From the NCBI RefSeq assembly GCF_024171495.1, contig NZ_JALJZW010000001.1:558001-622000 (forward strand): a DNA stretch of 64,000 nt, read 5' to 3'. Position 1 is the first letter of the stretch, and the number at the start of each line of letters is the position of its first letter. Of this stretch, positions 19,078 through 28,467 are shown piece by piece. This DNA comes from Deinococcus sp. HSC-46F16. Its GTDB lineage: Bacteria; Deinococcota; Deinococci; Deinococcales; Deinococcaceae. Position numbers and translations under genes: made by a program. A model generated the notes under the pieces. The model was given only the letters and a program-made list of their open reading frames with translations. It made no database searches and was not told the DNA's origin.

Positions 19078-20232
19078 TTACTGGCGGGCGGGACGAACGG
19101 GCAGGCGGGCCGAGAGGCGGTACTTGCCGCCCTGCACGTTCATCACGTAGAGGGTCGCGCTCTTGCGGTCGCCCACGCTGTTAAAGGCCACGTTGCCCGA
19201 GAGCAGCCCGCTGAAGTTGCCCTTGCGGATCGCCGACTCGACCTGCGTGCGGCTGGGCACCTTGTTGCCGTTGGCCTTGTGCGCGGCCAGGATGCCCTGC
19301 AGCACGACCTTGGCGGCGTCGTAGCCAAAGGCCGCGAAGCCCTGGGCCTGATCCTTGAAGGTCTTCTGGAAGTTGGCGGCAAAGGTCTTGGCCGCCGGAA
19401 GCGCGTCGATGGGCGCGGCCACGGTCGTGAAATAGATGTTGGTGGCGCCCTTGCCCGCGATGGTCGCGAGTTCGGAGCTGTCCATCCCGTCGCCGCCCAT
19501 CACCGGCGTGGTAATCCCAGCTTCCCGGAGCTGCTTGATAAACACGCCGATCTGGTTGTAGATGCCGCCGAAGTAGATGGCGTCAGGGCGCTGGAGGCGG
19601 ATCTTGGCGATGATGGAGGAGAAGTCGCTCTTTTCTTCCGTGCCCTCGTTGCCCACGACCTGCACGCCCTTGGCCTTGAGCGCCTTTTCCACTTCCTTGG
19701 TCAGGCCCTCGCCGTACGCGGTCTTGTCGTTGAGCAGGTAGACCTTCTTGGCCTTGAGGTTGTCGGTCAGGAAGTTCGCGCCCGCCGGACCCTGCGCGTC
19801 GTCACGGGCGACGATGCGGTTCATGTTGCTGAGCCCACGGTCGGTCACGTTGTTCGCGGTGTTCGCCGGGCTGACCATCGCCACGCGGCTGGACACCAGC
19901 GCCTGGCTGCTGGGAATCGCCACGCCCGAATTCAGGGTGCCCACGACCGCGAGGATGGAGCGGTCGGCGGCGATCTTGCGGGCCTGCGCGGTCCCGGTCG
20001 CGGGGTCGGCCTGGTCGTCGTAGGCGGTGAGCTGGAGGTTCATCCCCAGCTTCTGGAACTGCGCCTTGTACTCGTTCACGGCGAGCTGGGCGCCGTTGCG
20101 AATCTGGGTGCCAAGGTCGCTCTGCCCGCCGGAGAGCGGAGAGAGCGTGGCGATCTTGACGGTGGTCTGGGCGCTGGCGCTTCCCAGGGCGAGGGCGGCC
20201 AACACGGACAGGCTCAGGGCGGTGCTCTTCAT
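19078..20232 (-). CDS. livK: branched-chain amino acid ABC transporter substrate-binding protein
   Basis: A 384-residue periplasmic-type binding protein. It has a signal peptide (STALSLSVLAALALGSASAQ) and the Peripla_BP_6 layout: VKIATLSPLSGGQSDLGTQIRNGAQLA, AVVGTLNSGVAIPSSQ, DDAQGPAGANFL, and YFGGIYNQIGVFIKQLREAG. It delivers branched-chain or related amino acids to LivHMGF. GGAGG precedes the ATG at 20232 by 4 nt. A strong promoter lies about 55 nt upstream. Confidence 0.92.
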   Translation of the reverse strand: MKSTALSLSVLAALALGSASAQTTVKIATLSPLSGGQSDLGTQIRNGAQLAVNEYKAQFQKLGMNLQLTAYDDQADPATGTAQARKIAADRSILAVVGTLNSGVAIPSSQALVSSRVAMVSPANTANNVTDRGLSNMNRIVARDDAQGPAGANFLTDNLKAKKVYLLNDKTAYGEGLTKEVEKALKAKGVQVVGNEGTEEKSDFSSIIAKIRLQRPDAIYFGGIYNQIGVFIKQLREAGITTPVMGGDGMDSSELATIAGKGATNIYFTTVAAPIDALPAAKTFAANFQKTFKDQAQGFAAFGYDAAKVVLQGILAAHKANGNKVPSRTQVESAIRKGNFSGLLSGNVAFNSVGDRKSATLYVMNVQGGKYRLSARLPVRPARQ

Positions 20233-20283
20233 GCTTCCTCCAGGGGATCTGCGCTTTTATGGGCGCGGTTGTCGGGTGGCCTG

Positions 20284-20312
20284 ATTGTAGGGATGGTTAA
20301 AGGGGAAGTCAA
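20284..20312 (-). promoter_or_regulatory. livK promoter
   Basis: On the minus strand TTGACT (20312-20307), a 17-bp spacer and TACAAT (20289-20284) make a near-consensus sigma-A promoter. It leaves a leader of roughly 45 nt before livK. Confidence 0.75.
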
Positions 20313-20798
20313 CGCGCCGCTCATCATCGGACGACCGCGAATACCCAAAAGCTAGGGAGTAGTGGAAAAGAAATTGCTTGAGTCCTCCCAACCTAGCAAC
20401 TCCATTTCAGCACCAGGGCGATTGACCCATCCGTGACGTAGCTGTGATTGATCTTCGGCTACCCTGGCCGCCTCCGCAGCCAGCAGGTTCGTGGGCCTTG
20501 CAGGAAGGGTTGGGTGGCGTCCGGCCAGATGGAGCAGGGGCGGTGACCGCTGGGCCGGAATCCGGAGCAGCGGGCGGTGCTCCGCAGCGTCCCCTCCCCG
20601 AGTCTGTTCAGTTCGCACAGGACCCCCGTCCTTTGGCCCCTCTGTGCGGGCTACCCCCCTCATTGCGGTGCGCCGTTGGGTTGAGGAGACAGAAAGCGCC
20701 CCTTCAGCGCCTCTCCGACCCCTCTCCATGACGGAGCCTCGCTCCCCTCGGGCCGGACCAGTTGAGGGCCAACCCGTCGACTTGTCCGCCCACCGCTG
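20313..20798. other. 486-bp gene-free gap with three strong hairpins
   Basis: This gap between the livK promoter and the glnA stop codon has no convincing gene; a 125-codon minus-strand frame inside has no start signal or domain. Three hairpins sit in a row. The first is TCCGGCC/GGCCGGA (20520-20526 with 20553-20559), which encloses GCGG-TGA-CCGC (20540-20550). The second is CGGAGCA/TGCTCCG (20563-20569 with 20578-20584). The third is GCACA/TGTGC (20615-20619 with 20643-20647), enclosing GGAC/GTCC. The cluster lies upstream of the livK promoter, so it is not the livK leader. It could be an unannotated structured RNA or the 3' end of the glnA transcript. Confidence 0.35.
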
Positions 20799-22160
20799 TC
20801 AGATCAGGTCGAGGTAGCGCTCGAGCTCCCAGGCGTGGACGGTGGCGTTGTACTCGGCCCACTCCGTCCGTTTGGCCGTGACGTACCGGTCCATTACATG
20901 TTCCCCGAGGGCCGCCGCCAGCACCTCGTCGCGCTCCAGTTCGTCCACGGCCTCGCGCAGGTCGCCCGGCAGGTCGCGCACCCGGTGGTGCCTTTTTTCG
21001 CGCACGGTCATGCGGAAGATGTTGCGGGCGATGGCAGGCGGGGGCTCCAGCCTGCGCTCGATGCCGTCCAGCCCGGCCGCCAACATCACTGCGAGGGCGA
21101 GGTAGGGGTTGCAACTGGGGTCCGGCATCCGCACCTCGGCGCGGGTGGAGGCGCCGCGCTTGGCCGGAATGCGGATCAGCGCCGAGCGGTTGCCCGTGCT
21201 CCAGGCCGCGTTGACCGGGGCCTCGAAGCCGGGGACCAACCGCTTGTAAGAGTTCACCAGCGGATTGGTCACCGCCGCCAATCCCCCCGCGTGCTCCAGC
21301 AGCCCCGCGATAAACTGCCGCGCGGTGGGGGAGAGGCCGTCTTCGGCTCCTGCCTCCGCAAAGGCGTTCTCGCCGCCGCGCATCAGGCTGAGGTGACAGT
21401 GCATTCCCGAGCCGCTGACCCCCGCGATGGGCTTGGGCAGAAAGCTCGCGAGCAGCCCGTGCTCCAGCGCCACCCGCTTGACCACGAACTTGAAGGTCGC
21501 GAGGCGGTCGGCGGCCTCCAGCGCGGGGGCGTAGCGGAAGTCGATCTCGTGCTGCCCTGGCGCGACCTCGTGGTGAGCGGCCTCGATCTCGAAGCCCATG
21601 CCGACGAGGTGCTGGGTGATCTCCCGCCGGATCCGCTCGCCCCGGTCCACGGGCGCGAGGTCGAAGTAGCCTGCCCGGTCGTGCGTCACCGTGCCCTGCC
21701 GCGCCCCACTGCCGGGCACCGGGCGCTCGAACAGGAAGAACTCGGGTTCGGTGCCCACCAGCATCTCGAACCCCAACGCGGCGGCCCGCTCGACCTGCCG
21801 CCGCAGCACCTGCCGGGGGTCGCCCCCGAACGGCGTGCCGTCGGGCAGCGTCACGTCGCAGATCAGCCGCGCGACCCGGCCCCCCTCGCGGTCCTCGTCC
21901 GAGAAGGGCGGGTAGATCAGGAAGGTGGAGAGGTCCGGCGCGAGCAGCATGTCGCTCTCCTCGACGCGGGTAAAGCCCTCCACCGCGCTGCCGTCGAACG
22001 TCACGTCGCCGCGCAGGGCCTTTTCGAACTGCGAGCGCGGCACCTCCACATTCTTCGTCGCGCCCAGGATGTCAGTGAATTGCAGCCGCAGAAACTCGAC
22101 CTCTTCGTCATTCAGGCGGTCGAGCAGGCGGCGGGCAGCGGCGGACAGGGCAGGGGTCAT
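20799..22160 (-). CDS. glnA: glutamine synthetase type I
   Basis: A 453-residue GSI enzyme that makes glutamine from glutamate, ammonia and ATP. Conserved parts are FDGSAVEGFTRVEESDMLL (N-terminal beta-grasp), EPEFFLFE, HHEVAPGQHEIDFRYA, GSGMHCHLSLM, NPLVNSYKRLVPGFEAPV, RIPAKRGASTRAEVRMPD and SCNPYLALAVMLAAGLDGI. No NLYDLP-type adenylylation motif is evident near the C-terminus, so control by adenylylation is unlikely. The ATG at 22160 follows GGAGG with a 10-nt spacer. It is divergent from the type III enzyme. Confidence 0.93.
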   Translation of the reverse strand: MTPALSAAARRLLDRLNDEEVEFLRLQFTDILGATKNVEVPRSQFEKALRGDVTFDGSAVEGFTRVEESDMLLAPDLSTFLIYPPFSDEDREGGRVARLICDVTLPDGTPFGGDPRQVLRRQVERAAALGFEMLVGTEPEFFLFERPVPGSGARQGTVTHDRAGYFDLAPVDRGERIRREITQHLVGMGFEIEAAHHEVAPGQHEIDFRYAPALEAADRLATFKFVVKRVALEHGLLASFLPKPIAGVSGSGMHCHLSLMRGGENAFAEAGAEDGLSPTARQFIAGLLEHAGGLAAVTNPLVNSYKRLVPGFEAPVNAAWSTGNRSALIRIPAKRGASTRAEVRMPDPSCNPYLALAVMLAAGLDGIERRLEPPPAIARNIFRMTVREKRHHRVRDLPGDLREAVDELERDEVLAAALGEHVMDRYVTAKRTEWAEYNATVHAWELERYLDLI

Positions 22161-22224
22161 GAACAGGGGGCCTCCGGGGGTCACGATAAGGGATGGCCGA
22201 GTAGTTGCGCCACACCTGATCAAG

Positions 22225-22255
22225 TTCTGGCGGACACTCTGCAACAATTCTGGCG
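22225..22255. promoter_or_regulatory. direct repeat TTCTGGCG in the glnA-glnN control region
   Basis: TTCTGGCG occurs at 22225-22232 and 22248-22255, 23 bp apart (about two helical turns), between the divergent glutamine synthetase genes. Such spacing suits a regulator binding the same face of the helix. No factor can be assigned. Confidence 0.35.
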
Positions 22256-22302
22256 CTGCCGGGCAAACTTTGGATTCATCTCTGCAATTCGTTCGTCAAA
22301 AG

Positions 22303-22332
22303 TTGACCAACCTGTACGCCTGCCCCCATACT
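22303..22332 (+). promoter_or_regulatory. glnN promoter
   Basis: TTGACC (22303-22308), an 18-bp spacer and CATACT (22327-22332) precede glnN and leave a leader of about 50 nt with AGGAGG. The -35 box overlaps a small dyad (GTCAA-AAG-TTGAC). Confidence 0.6.
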
Positions 22333-22387
22333 CCTTTCGTTCGCAGGCGGCGCGGCTCCCCGGCCCACCTGACCCCAGGAGGAATCT

Positions 22388-24544
22388 ATGAACCACGACT
22401 TTGACGTGCTGACCGCCGCCCGCAACTGGCGGGTCGAACGGGGCGAGGTGCCCACCCCTGCCGAGGTCGTCAGCGAGCTGTTCGCCCGCGACGTGCTGAC
22501 GCTGGAGGAGCTCAAGGCCCGGCTGTCCAAACCCGCCTACAAGAGCCTGCGGGCGACCGTGGAGCGCGGGGAGCGGCTCGACGCCGGCATCGCGGATACG
22601 GTCGCGCTCGCCATGAAGACCTGGGCGATGGAGCGCGGCGCGACCCACTACACCCACTGGTTCCAGCCGCTCACCGGCTCGACCGCCGAGAAGCACGACG
22701 CTTTCGTCTCGCCCAACGGGGACGGCCTGGCGATCGCGGCCTTCAGCGGCAAGGAACTGATCCAGGCCGAACCTGACGCCTCCTCCTTTCCGTCGGGCGG
22801 CCTGCGGGCCACCTTCGAGGCGCGGGGGTACACCGCCTGGGACCCCTCCAGCCCGGCCTTTATCATCCGGCACAGCAACGGGGCGACCCTGTGCATCCCG
22901 ACTGCCTTCGCCTCGTGGACCGGGGAGGCGCTCGACCTCAAGACGCCGCTGCTGCGTTCGGCCGAGGCGCTGAACAAGGCCGTCGCGCCCGCCCTGCACC
23001 TCTTCGGCGCGTCCGAGGGCACGCGGGTGGTCAGCACGGTGGGCGCCGAGCAGGAATACTTCCTGGTGGCCGAGGAGTACTACTTCCGCCGCCCCGACCT
23101 CGTGATGACCGGGCGGACCCTCTTCGGGGCGCGGCCCCCGCGCGGGCAGGAACTCGAAGACCACTACTTCGGCGCGATTCCCGACCGGGTCTTGAGCTTC
23201 ATGACGGACGCGGAATTGCAGCTTTACGCCCTGGGCATCCCGGTCAAGACCCGCCACAACGAGGTCGCGCCGGGCCAGTTCGAGATCGCGCCCATCTTCG
23301 AGCCCAGCAACGTGGCTGCCGACCACCAGCAACTGCTGATGCAGGTCCTGAGCAACACCGCCCGCAAGTACGGCTTGGTCTGCCTGATGCACGAGAAGCC
23401 CTTCGCGGGCGTCAACGGCTCGGGCAAGCACTGCAACTGGAGCATGGGCACCGACGCGGGCGAGAACCTGCTGGAACCCGGCGACACCCCGCACGAGAAC
23501 CTCCAGTTCCTGTTCTTCTGTACGGCGGTCCTCAAGGCCGTGGACGAGCATCAGGACCTGCTGCGCATCTCGGTCGCGGGCGCGAGCAACGACCACCGCC
23601 TCGGCGCGAACGAGGCGCCGCCCGCGATCCTCTCGATCTTCCTGGGCAGCGAACTCACCGACATCCTCGACCGCATCGAATCCGGCGAGGGCGGGCGCGG
23701 GCCGGAAGCCGGGCTGCTGGGCCTGGGCTCCAGCGTGCTGCCGCGCATTCCCCGTCACGCCGGGGACCGCAACCGCACCAGTCCCTTCGCCTTTACCGGC
23801 AACAAATTCGAGTTCCGCGCGGTGGGGTCCTCGCAGAGCATCTCCTTCCCGGTGACGGTGCTGAACACCATCGTCGCGGACGCCGTGCAGACCCTGACCG
23901 CCGAATTGCAGGCCCGCCTGACGCGCGGCCTGGAACTCGACGAGGCGGTCGGCGAACTCGTGCGCGAGACTTACGCGGCCCACAAGCGCATCGTCTTTAA
24001 CGGGGACGGCTACTCGGAAGAATGGCACCGCGAGGCCGAGGAGGAGCGCGGCCTGCTCAACCTGCGGACCAGTGTGGACGCCATCGAGCACCTGTCCGAC
24101 GAGAAGAACGTGCGCCTGTTCGAGGGCTTCGGCGTGCTGACCGAGCGTGAACTCGCCGCCCGGCAGGAAATCCTCTTCGACATCTACTTCAAGACCGTGA
24201 ACATCGAGGGCGAGACGACCGAATCGGTCGCGCAGACGATGATCCTGCCCGCCGCCGTCGCCTACCTCGGGGACCTTGCGCGGGCGGGGGGCAGCCGGGC
24301 GGTGCGCGAGACGACGGCCGAGGTCGAGGCCGCCGCCGACGAGCTGTACGACGCCCTGGGGACCCTGCGCGAGCAGAACCGGGCGCTGGGCGGCGACACC
24401 GTGCATGAAAAGGCCCACCACATGCGCGACCAGATTCTCCCCGCGATGGCCGGGGTGCGGCAGGCCGCCGACCGCCTGGAAAAGCTGGTCGCCAACGCGC
24501 ACTGGCCGCTGCCGAGCTACCGGCAGATGCTGTTCGTGAAGTAA
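22388..24544 (+). CDS. glnN: glutamine synthetase type III
   Basis: A 718-residue GSIII enzyme. The N-terminal GSIII region is present ([32 protein letters not shown] split over 75-106), then [53 protein letters not shown] and [18 protein letters not shown] forms large dodecamers and is common in Bacteroides, cyanobacteria and Deinococcus. AGGAGG (22377-22382) lies 5 nt before the ATG. A strong terminator follows the gene. Having GSI and GSIII divergently placed suggests joint nitrogen control. Confidence 0.95.
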   Translation: MNHDFDVLTAARNWRVERGEVPTPAEVVSELFARDVLTLEELKARLSKPAYKSLRATVERGERLDAGIADTVALAMKTWAMERGATHYTHWFQPLTGSTAEKHDAFVSPNGDGLAIAAFSGKELIQAEPDASSFPSGGLRATFEARGYTAWDPSSPAFIIRHSNGATLCIPTAFASWTGEALDLKTPLLRSAEALNKAVAPALHLFGASEGTRVVSTVGAEQEYFLVAEEYYFRRPDLVMTGRTLFGARPPRGQELEDHYFGAIPDRVLSFMTDAELQLYALGIPVKTRHNEVAPGQFEIAPIFEPSNVAADHQQLLMQVLSNTARKYGLVCLMHEKPFAGVNGSGKHCNWSMGTDAGENLLEPGDTPHENLQFLFFCTAVLKAVDEHQDLLRISVAGASNDHRLGANEAPPAILSIFLGSELTDILDRIESGEGGRGPEAGLLGLGSSVLPRIPRHAGDRNRTSPFAFTGNKFEFRAVGSSQSISFPVTVLNTIVADAVQTLTAELQARLTRGLELDEAVGELVRETYAAHKRIVFNGDGYSEEWHREAEEERGLLNLRTSVDAIEHLSDEKNVRLFEGFGVLTERELAARQEILFDIYFKTVNIEGETTESVAQTMILPAAVAYLGDLARAGGSRAVRETTAEVEAAADELYDALGTLREQNRALGGDTVHEKAHHMRDQILPAMAGVRQAADRLEKLVANAHWPLPSYRQMLFVK

Positions 24545-24571
24545 CCGTCTTCTCACTGCCCCCAGCAACAC

Positions 24572-24597
24572 AGCCCCGGCCGGAGCCGGGGCTTTTG
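24572..24597 (+). terminator. glnN terminator
   Basis: A 9-bp stem AGCCCCGGC/GCCGGGGCT with loop CGGA and a following TTT run, 28 nt after the glnN stop. Confidence 0.85.
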
Positions 24598-24646
24598 GCT
24601 TGCTCCTCGCTGACGGCGGGCGGCCGACTGCTCTACACTTCTTCCC

Positions 24647-25447
24647 GTGCTGAACCTGCGCCGCAAGCCCGTCGTCACGCCCTCCGATCTCGGCGAGGGG
24701 CTGGCGACCCTGGGGTTCTCCGGCTCCGAGCATGTGATGGTGCACGCCAGCTTGCGCTCGTTCGGGCAACTGGAGGGCGGGGCGAAGGCGGTGGTGGACG
24801 CGCTGGCGGAACGGACCGCGACGGTGGTGGCCCCGGCCTTTACCTACGGCACGCTGCTGCGGCACGCGACTTCCCCGGTGCATCAGCGCTTTCACCGTGA
24901 CCTGCGCGTCAGCCGCGACATCGGCCGGGTGCCGCAGGAGCTCGTGGACCGCGCGGACGCCGTGCGCTCCTTTCACCCCACCCTGTCCTTTATCGCGCTG
25001 GGGCAGGCGGCCGAGCAGGTCGCGGGAGTGCAGACGCTGGAGAGTCCCTACCAGCCCATCGGGGCGCTGTACGACCTGGACGGCTTCGCGCTGATGATGG
25101 GCGTGGACTTCGGCAGCAACACCAGCGTCCATTACGGCGAGCATGTAGCCGGGATGCCGCTGCTCACCCGCTACGTGCCCGTCGGCGGCGAGGTGCGGGC
25201 TACCGCGTTTCCCAACTGCTCGGCGGCCTTCGGACGGGTCAAGCCTCACGTCGTGGGCCAGAGTGTCACCGTGGGGAGCGCGACCCTGGAGCTGTACCGG
25301 GTGCGCGACCTGGTGGACGCGACTGTGCGGCTCGTCACCGCGAATCCCGAGGCCCTGCTGTGCGACTACTCCTCGTGTCGCTGCCAGGAGGTCCGCCGCC
25401 TTGTCCGCGAGCGCGGCCTGACCCCCCGCCCGCACGGGGCCGCATGA
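24647..25447 (+). CDS. aminoglycoside N3-acetyltransferase-like protein
   Basis: A 266-residue protein of the antibiotic N-acetyltransferase AAC(3) family (acetyl-CoA dependent). Typical stretches are HVMVHASLRSFGQLEGGAKAVVDAL, VVAPAFTY and SFHPTLSFIALGQAAE, the last holding the family histidine, then ESPYQPIGALYDLDGFALMMGVDF and SVHYGEH. Chromosomal members often act on unknown substrates, so resistance is not implied. The GTG start at 24647 has TACACT (24634-24639) 7 nt upstream. Its stop overlaps the ATG of the alanyl-tRNA editing gene (ATGA). Confidence 0.82.
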   Translation: MLNLRRKPVVTPSDLGEGLATLGFSGSEHVMVHASLRSFGQLEGGAKAVVDALAERTATVVAPAFTYGTLLRHATSPVHQRFHRDLRVSRDIGRVPQELVDRADAVRSFHPTLSFIALGQAAEQVAGVQTLESPYQPIGALYDLDGFALMMGVDFGSNTSVHYGEHVAGMPLLTRYVPVGGEVRATAFPNCSAAFGRVKPHVVGQSVTVGSATLELYRVRDLVDATVRLVTANPEALLCDYSSCRCQEVRRLVRERGLTPRPHGAA

Positions 25448-26646
25448 CCCGGCCGCTGTACTACGACGACCCCACCCAGCTCAGCTTCGCGGCCACGGTG
25501 ACGGCGGTGGAGGCGGGCCGCGTCGCCCTGGACGCCACCGCCTTCTACCCCGAGGGCGGCGGCCAGAATGCCGACACGGGGAGGCTGCGCTGGGAGGGCG
25601 GCGAGGCCCGCGTCACCGACACGCAGAAGGACAAGGCGGGTGGGTCAATCTGGCACATGTTGGAGGGCAGCCCGCCCCCCGTGGGCACGCCGGTCACGGG
25701 CGAGGTGGACGCCGCCCGCCGCTGGCGGCAGATGGCCCGCCACAGCGGGGAGCATCTGCTCGCGCAGGCGTTTTTCCGCGTCAACCCCGCCTTCCGCGTC
25801 GCGGCCGTCGGCATGCGCGGACCCGACTGCACCCTCGACCTCGAAGGCTTCCCGACCGAGGCCGACGCGCGGGCCGCTGAGGAATTGCTGCGCGAAACGC
25901 TCGGCCGCCATGACCTGACCCTGGAGACGCGGGTGGTCCCCGAGGCCGAGTTGCCGAACTACCCCCTGCGCCGTCCTCCCCAGGTGCGCGGGCAGGTGCG
26001 GCTGGTGATCTTCCGGGACGGGGCGGGCGTGCCCTTCGACGTAAGCGCCTGCGGCGGCGTCCACGTTCCCCGCGCGGGGATGGCCGCGCCCGTGGTCGTC
26101 CTGCGCACCGAGCGCATCCGCTCCGGCCTGACGCGGGTGGTCTTCCGGGCGGGCGAGGAGGCGGCCGAGTTCCTGGCCGCGACCTACCGGGACGCGCGGG
26201 CGCTCGCGCAGGGCTTCAGCGTGGGGGTGCCCGAGTTGCCCGCACGGGTGACCGCCCTGGGCCACGAGCGGGACGCGCTGAAAGCGGAGGCGGCGGCCCT
26301 GCGGACCCGGCTCGCCGCCGCGCTGGTTACCGCTGCCCCCGCCGGGGAGATCGCGGGCGTGCCGCTGCGGACCCTGACCCTGGACGACCCCGCCATCCTC
26401 CCCGACGTGCTGGCCGCGACCCCCCCCGGCGAGGTGTGCGCCGCCGTCACTCTGGGGGGACGCTGCGGGGTGGGCAGTGGACGGGCCGAGGTTCCCGCCG
26501 GGGCTTTGTTGACGGAGGTGTTGAAGGTCACCGGGGGCCGGGGCGGTGGGCGACCCGACCTCGCGCAGGGGCAGACGGCGGAGCCTTCCGCCTTTCTGAG
26601 CGCGGTGCGGGCACAGTTGGGAGCGCGGGCCGCTCCCTCCCCCTGA
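25444..26646 (+). CDS. alanyl-tRNA editing protein (AlaX family, with DHHA1-type domain)
   Basis: A 400-residue protein related to the editing half of alanyl-tRNA synthetase, which removes serine or glycine wrongly attached to tRNA-Ala. Zinc ligands are visible as HSGEH (HxxxH) in ARHSGEHLLAQAFF and as CGGVH in SACGGVHVPRAG. The N-terminal AFYPEGGGQNADTG is characteristic. The C-terminal 150 residues include a helical linker and a Gly-rich end (VTGGRGGGRPDLAQG) like the DHHA1 domain, so this is a long-form AlaX. It is translationally coupled to the AAC(3)-like gene. Confidence 0.85.
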   Translation: MTRPLYYDDPTQLSFAATVTAVEAGRVALDATAFYPEGGGQNADTGRLRWEGGEARVTDTQKDKAGGSIWHMLEGSPPPVGTPVTGEVDAARRWRQMARHSGEHLLAQAFFRVNPAFRVAAVGMRGPDCTLDLEGFPTEADARAAEELLRETLGRHDLTLETRVVPEAELPNYPLRRPPQVRGQVRLVIFRDGAGVPFDVSACGGVHVPRAGMAAPVVVLRTERIRSGLTRVVFRAGEEAAEFLAATYRDARALAQGFSVGVPELPARVTALGHERDALKAEAAALRTRLAAALVTAAPAGEIAGVPLRTLTLDDPAILPDVLAATPPGEVCAAVTLGGRCGVGSGRAEVPAGALLTEVLKVTGGRGGGRPDLAQGQTAEPSAFLSAVRAQLGARAAPSP

Positions 26647-26712
26647 TGCCCCCGGCGCCCAGGGTGCCGCCTTCACCATTGGCGGACCGCTTGCCCTTAT
26701 TCTGAGGAGCGC

Positions 26713-28422
26713 ATGAAACGTAACTTCATGTTGGTCGGTGCCGCCCTCGCCCTGAGCGCGTGCACCACGGCTCCCAAGCCTTCCCAGCCGGTCACGGCCG
26801 ATCCGGTGAATGTCACCGTCGTCGGCGTGAACGATTTCCACGGCAACCTGCTGCCGACCTCGTTCCGCATTCCCGACCCCGCCGACCGCACCAAGACCCT
26901 CAGCATCCAGGCGGGCGGCATCGAGGCCATCGGCGGCGTGCTGGGGCAGATTCGCACCCAGAACCCCAACACCGTCTTCGTGGGCGTGGGCGACATGACG
27001 GGCGCGAGCCCGCTGATCAGCGCCCTGCTGCGCGACGAGCCCACCATCAAGGCGCTGACGCAGCTCGGCATGCAGGTGAACGTGCTGGGCAACCACGAGT
27101 TCGACTACGGCCTGGCCGAGTTGCAGCGCTTTCAGAAGGGCGGCTGCGCGAGCAACGACGTGACCCGCGCCTGCAAGTTCGAGAACACCTTCGCGGGGGC
27201 GGGCTTTACCTATATCGCCGCCAACGTGGTCGACGAGAAGACCGGTGCCCGTGTCTTCCCGGCCTACAAGATGGTCACGGTCGGCGGGGCGAAGGTGGCC
27301 TTTGTGGGCGCGGTGCTCAAGGACACGCCCACCGTCGTGACGCCTTCGGGCGTGGCGGGCCTGCGTTTCGAGGACGAGGCGGCGGCGATCAACCGCGCGG
27401 TGCCCGCGCTCAAGCTGGCGGGCGCCGACGCGATCGTGGCGCTGGTCCACCAGGGGAGCTCGGCGAGCGACGCCTTCGACATCGTGGACTGCCAGACCCT
27501 TGATTCCAAGTCCGACATCTTCCGGATTGCCAGCACCCTCGACCCCGCCATCAGCGCGGTCATGACCGGCCACAGCCACCGGGGTTACAACTGCCGTGTG
27601 CCCGGCCCCGACGGGCAGTCCCGGATCGTGATTCAGGGCGACTCCTACGGCCACCTGCTCCAGCGCCTCGACCTGAAGATCGACACGGCCGGAAACCGCG
27701 TGCTGGACATCAAGGCGCAGAATGTCCTCGTGGACGCCGCGACCGCGCCCAAGGACCCGGCCATGACCGCCATCGTGCAAAAGGCCAAGGCCATCACCGA
27801 CCCCGCGGCCGCGCAGGTCGTCGCCACCCTGGGCGCAGAGCAGATCTCCCGCACCCAGAACGCGGCGGGCGAGAGTGCGCTCGGTGACGTGATCGCCGAC
27901 TCGCAGCTTGCCGCCACCCGCGCTCCCGAAAAGGGCGGCGCCGTGATCGCCCTGATGAACCCCGGCGGCATCCGCGCCGACCTGCCGGGCAAGCCCAACC
28001 CCTCGCGCACCGTGACCTACGGCGACGTGTTCACGGTGCAGCCCTTCGGCAACACCCTGACGGTGGTCACGCTCACGGGCGCCCAAATCAAGGCCGCGCT
28101 CGAGCAGCAGTTCGACAACCCCTCCGCCGGGCAAAACCGCATCCTGCAGGTCAGCCAGGGCTTCGCCTACACCTGGGACGCCAGCAAGCCCAAGGGCAGC
28201 AAGGTCGTGAGCATCACCCTGAACGGCGCGGCGATTGACCCCGCCGCAAGCTACCGCGTCACCATCAACAACTTCCTCGCGGAGGGCGGCGACGGCTTCA
28301 CGGTCTTCACGCAGGGCACCAACCGCACGGGCGGCGACGTGGACCTCGACGCCTTCCAGAACTACCTCAAGGCCAACACGGTCACGCCGGGACCGCTCAA
28401 CCGCATCACCCGCCTGAACTGA
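26713..28422 (+). CDS. bifunctional 5'-nucleotidase/UshA-type lipoprotein
   Basis: A 569-residue exported 5'-nucleotidase. A lipoprotein signal ends at LSAC (about 14-17). The metallophosphatase domain follows with VGVNDFHGNLLP, VGVGDMTGASPL, VLGNHEFDYGL, and GHSHRGYN, which give the two-metal site. The C-terminal substrate-binding domain has NPGGIRADLPG, YGDVFTVQPFGN and NNFLAEGGDGFTVF. It likely salvages nucleosides from extracellular nucleotides. GAGGAG precedes the ATG by a few nt. Confidence 0.92.
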   Translation: MKRNFMLVGAALALSACTTAPKPSQPVTADPVNVTVVGVNDFHGNLLPTSFRIPDPADRTKTLSIQAGGIEAIGGVLGQIRTQNPNTVFVGVGDMTGASPLISALLRDEPTIKALTQLGMQVNVLGNHEFDYGLAELQRFQKGGCASNDVTRACKFENTFAGAGFTYIAANVVDEKTGARVFPAYKMVTVGGAKVAFVGAVLKDTPTVVTPSGVAGLRFEDEAAAINRAVPALKLAGADAIVALVHQGSSASDAFDIVDCQTLDSKSDIFRIASTLDPAISAVMTGHSHRGYNCRVPGPDGQSRIVIQGDSYGHLLQRLDLKIDTAGNRVLDIKAQNVLVDAATAPKDPAMTAIVQKAKAITDPAAAQVVATLGAEQISRTQNAAGESALGDVIADSQLAATRAPEKGGAVIALMNPGGIRADLPGKPNPSRTVTYGDVFTVQPFGNTLTVVTLTGAQIKAALEQQFDNPSAGQNRILQVSQGFAYTWDASKPKGSKVVSITLNGAAIDPAASYRVTINNFLAEGGDGFTVFTQGTNRTGGDVDLDAFQNYLKANTVTPGPLNRITRLN

Positions 28423-28467
28423 AGTCGGGCGCCGAACAGTGGGGGAGGGGCTTACAGGCCTCTTCCC

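Noticed and set aside
20352..20729. 125-codon minus-strand frame in the glnA-livK gap
   Set aside because: Arg/Pro/Gly-rich without domain, ribosome site or -10 box, and it overlaps the hairpin cluster.
20680..20730. Glycine-riboswitch-like words on the minus strand (GCGCTGAAGGGGC near a GGAGAG)
   Set aside because: The second conserved half (CTCTCAGG and the linker) is absent, and it lies downstream of glnA rather than before a glycine gene.
22220..25435. 1071-codon minus-strand frame opposite glnN and the AAC(3)-like gene
   Set aside because: It crosses three plus-strand features, including the glnN terminator, and has no recognisable domain; shadow frame.
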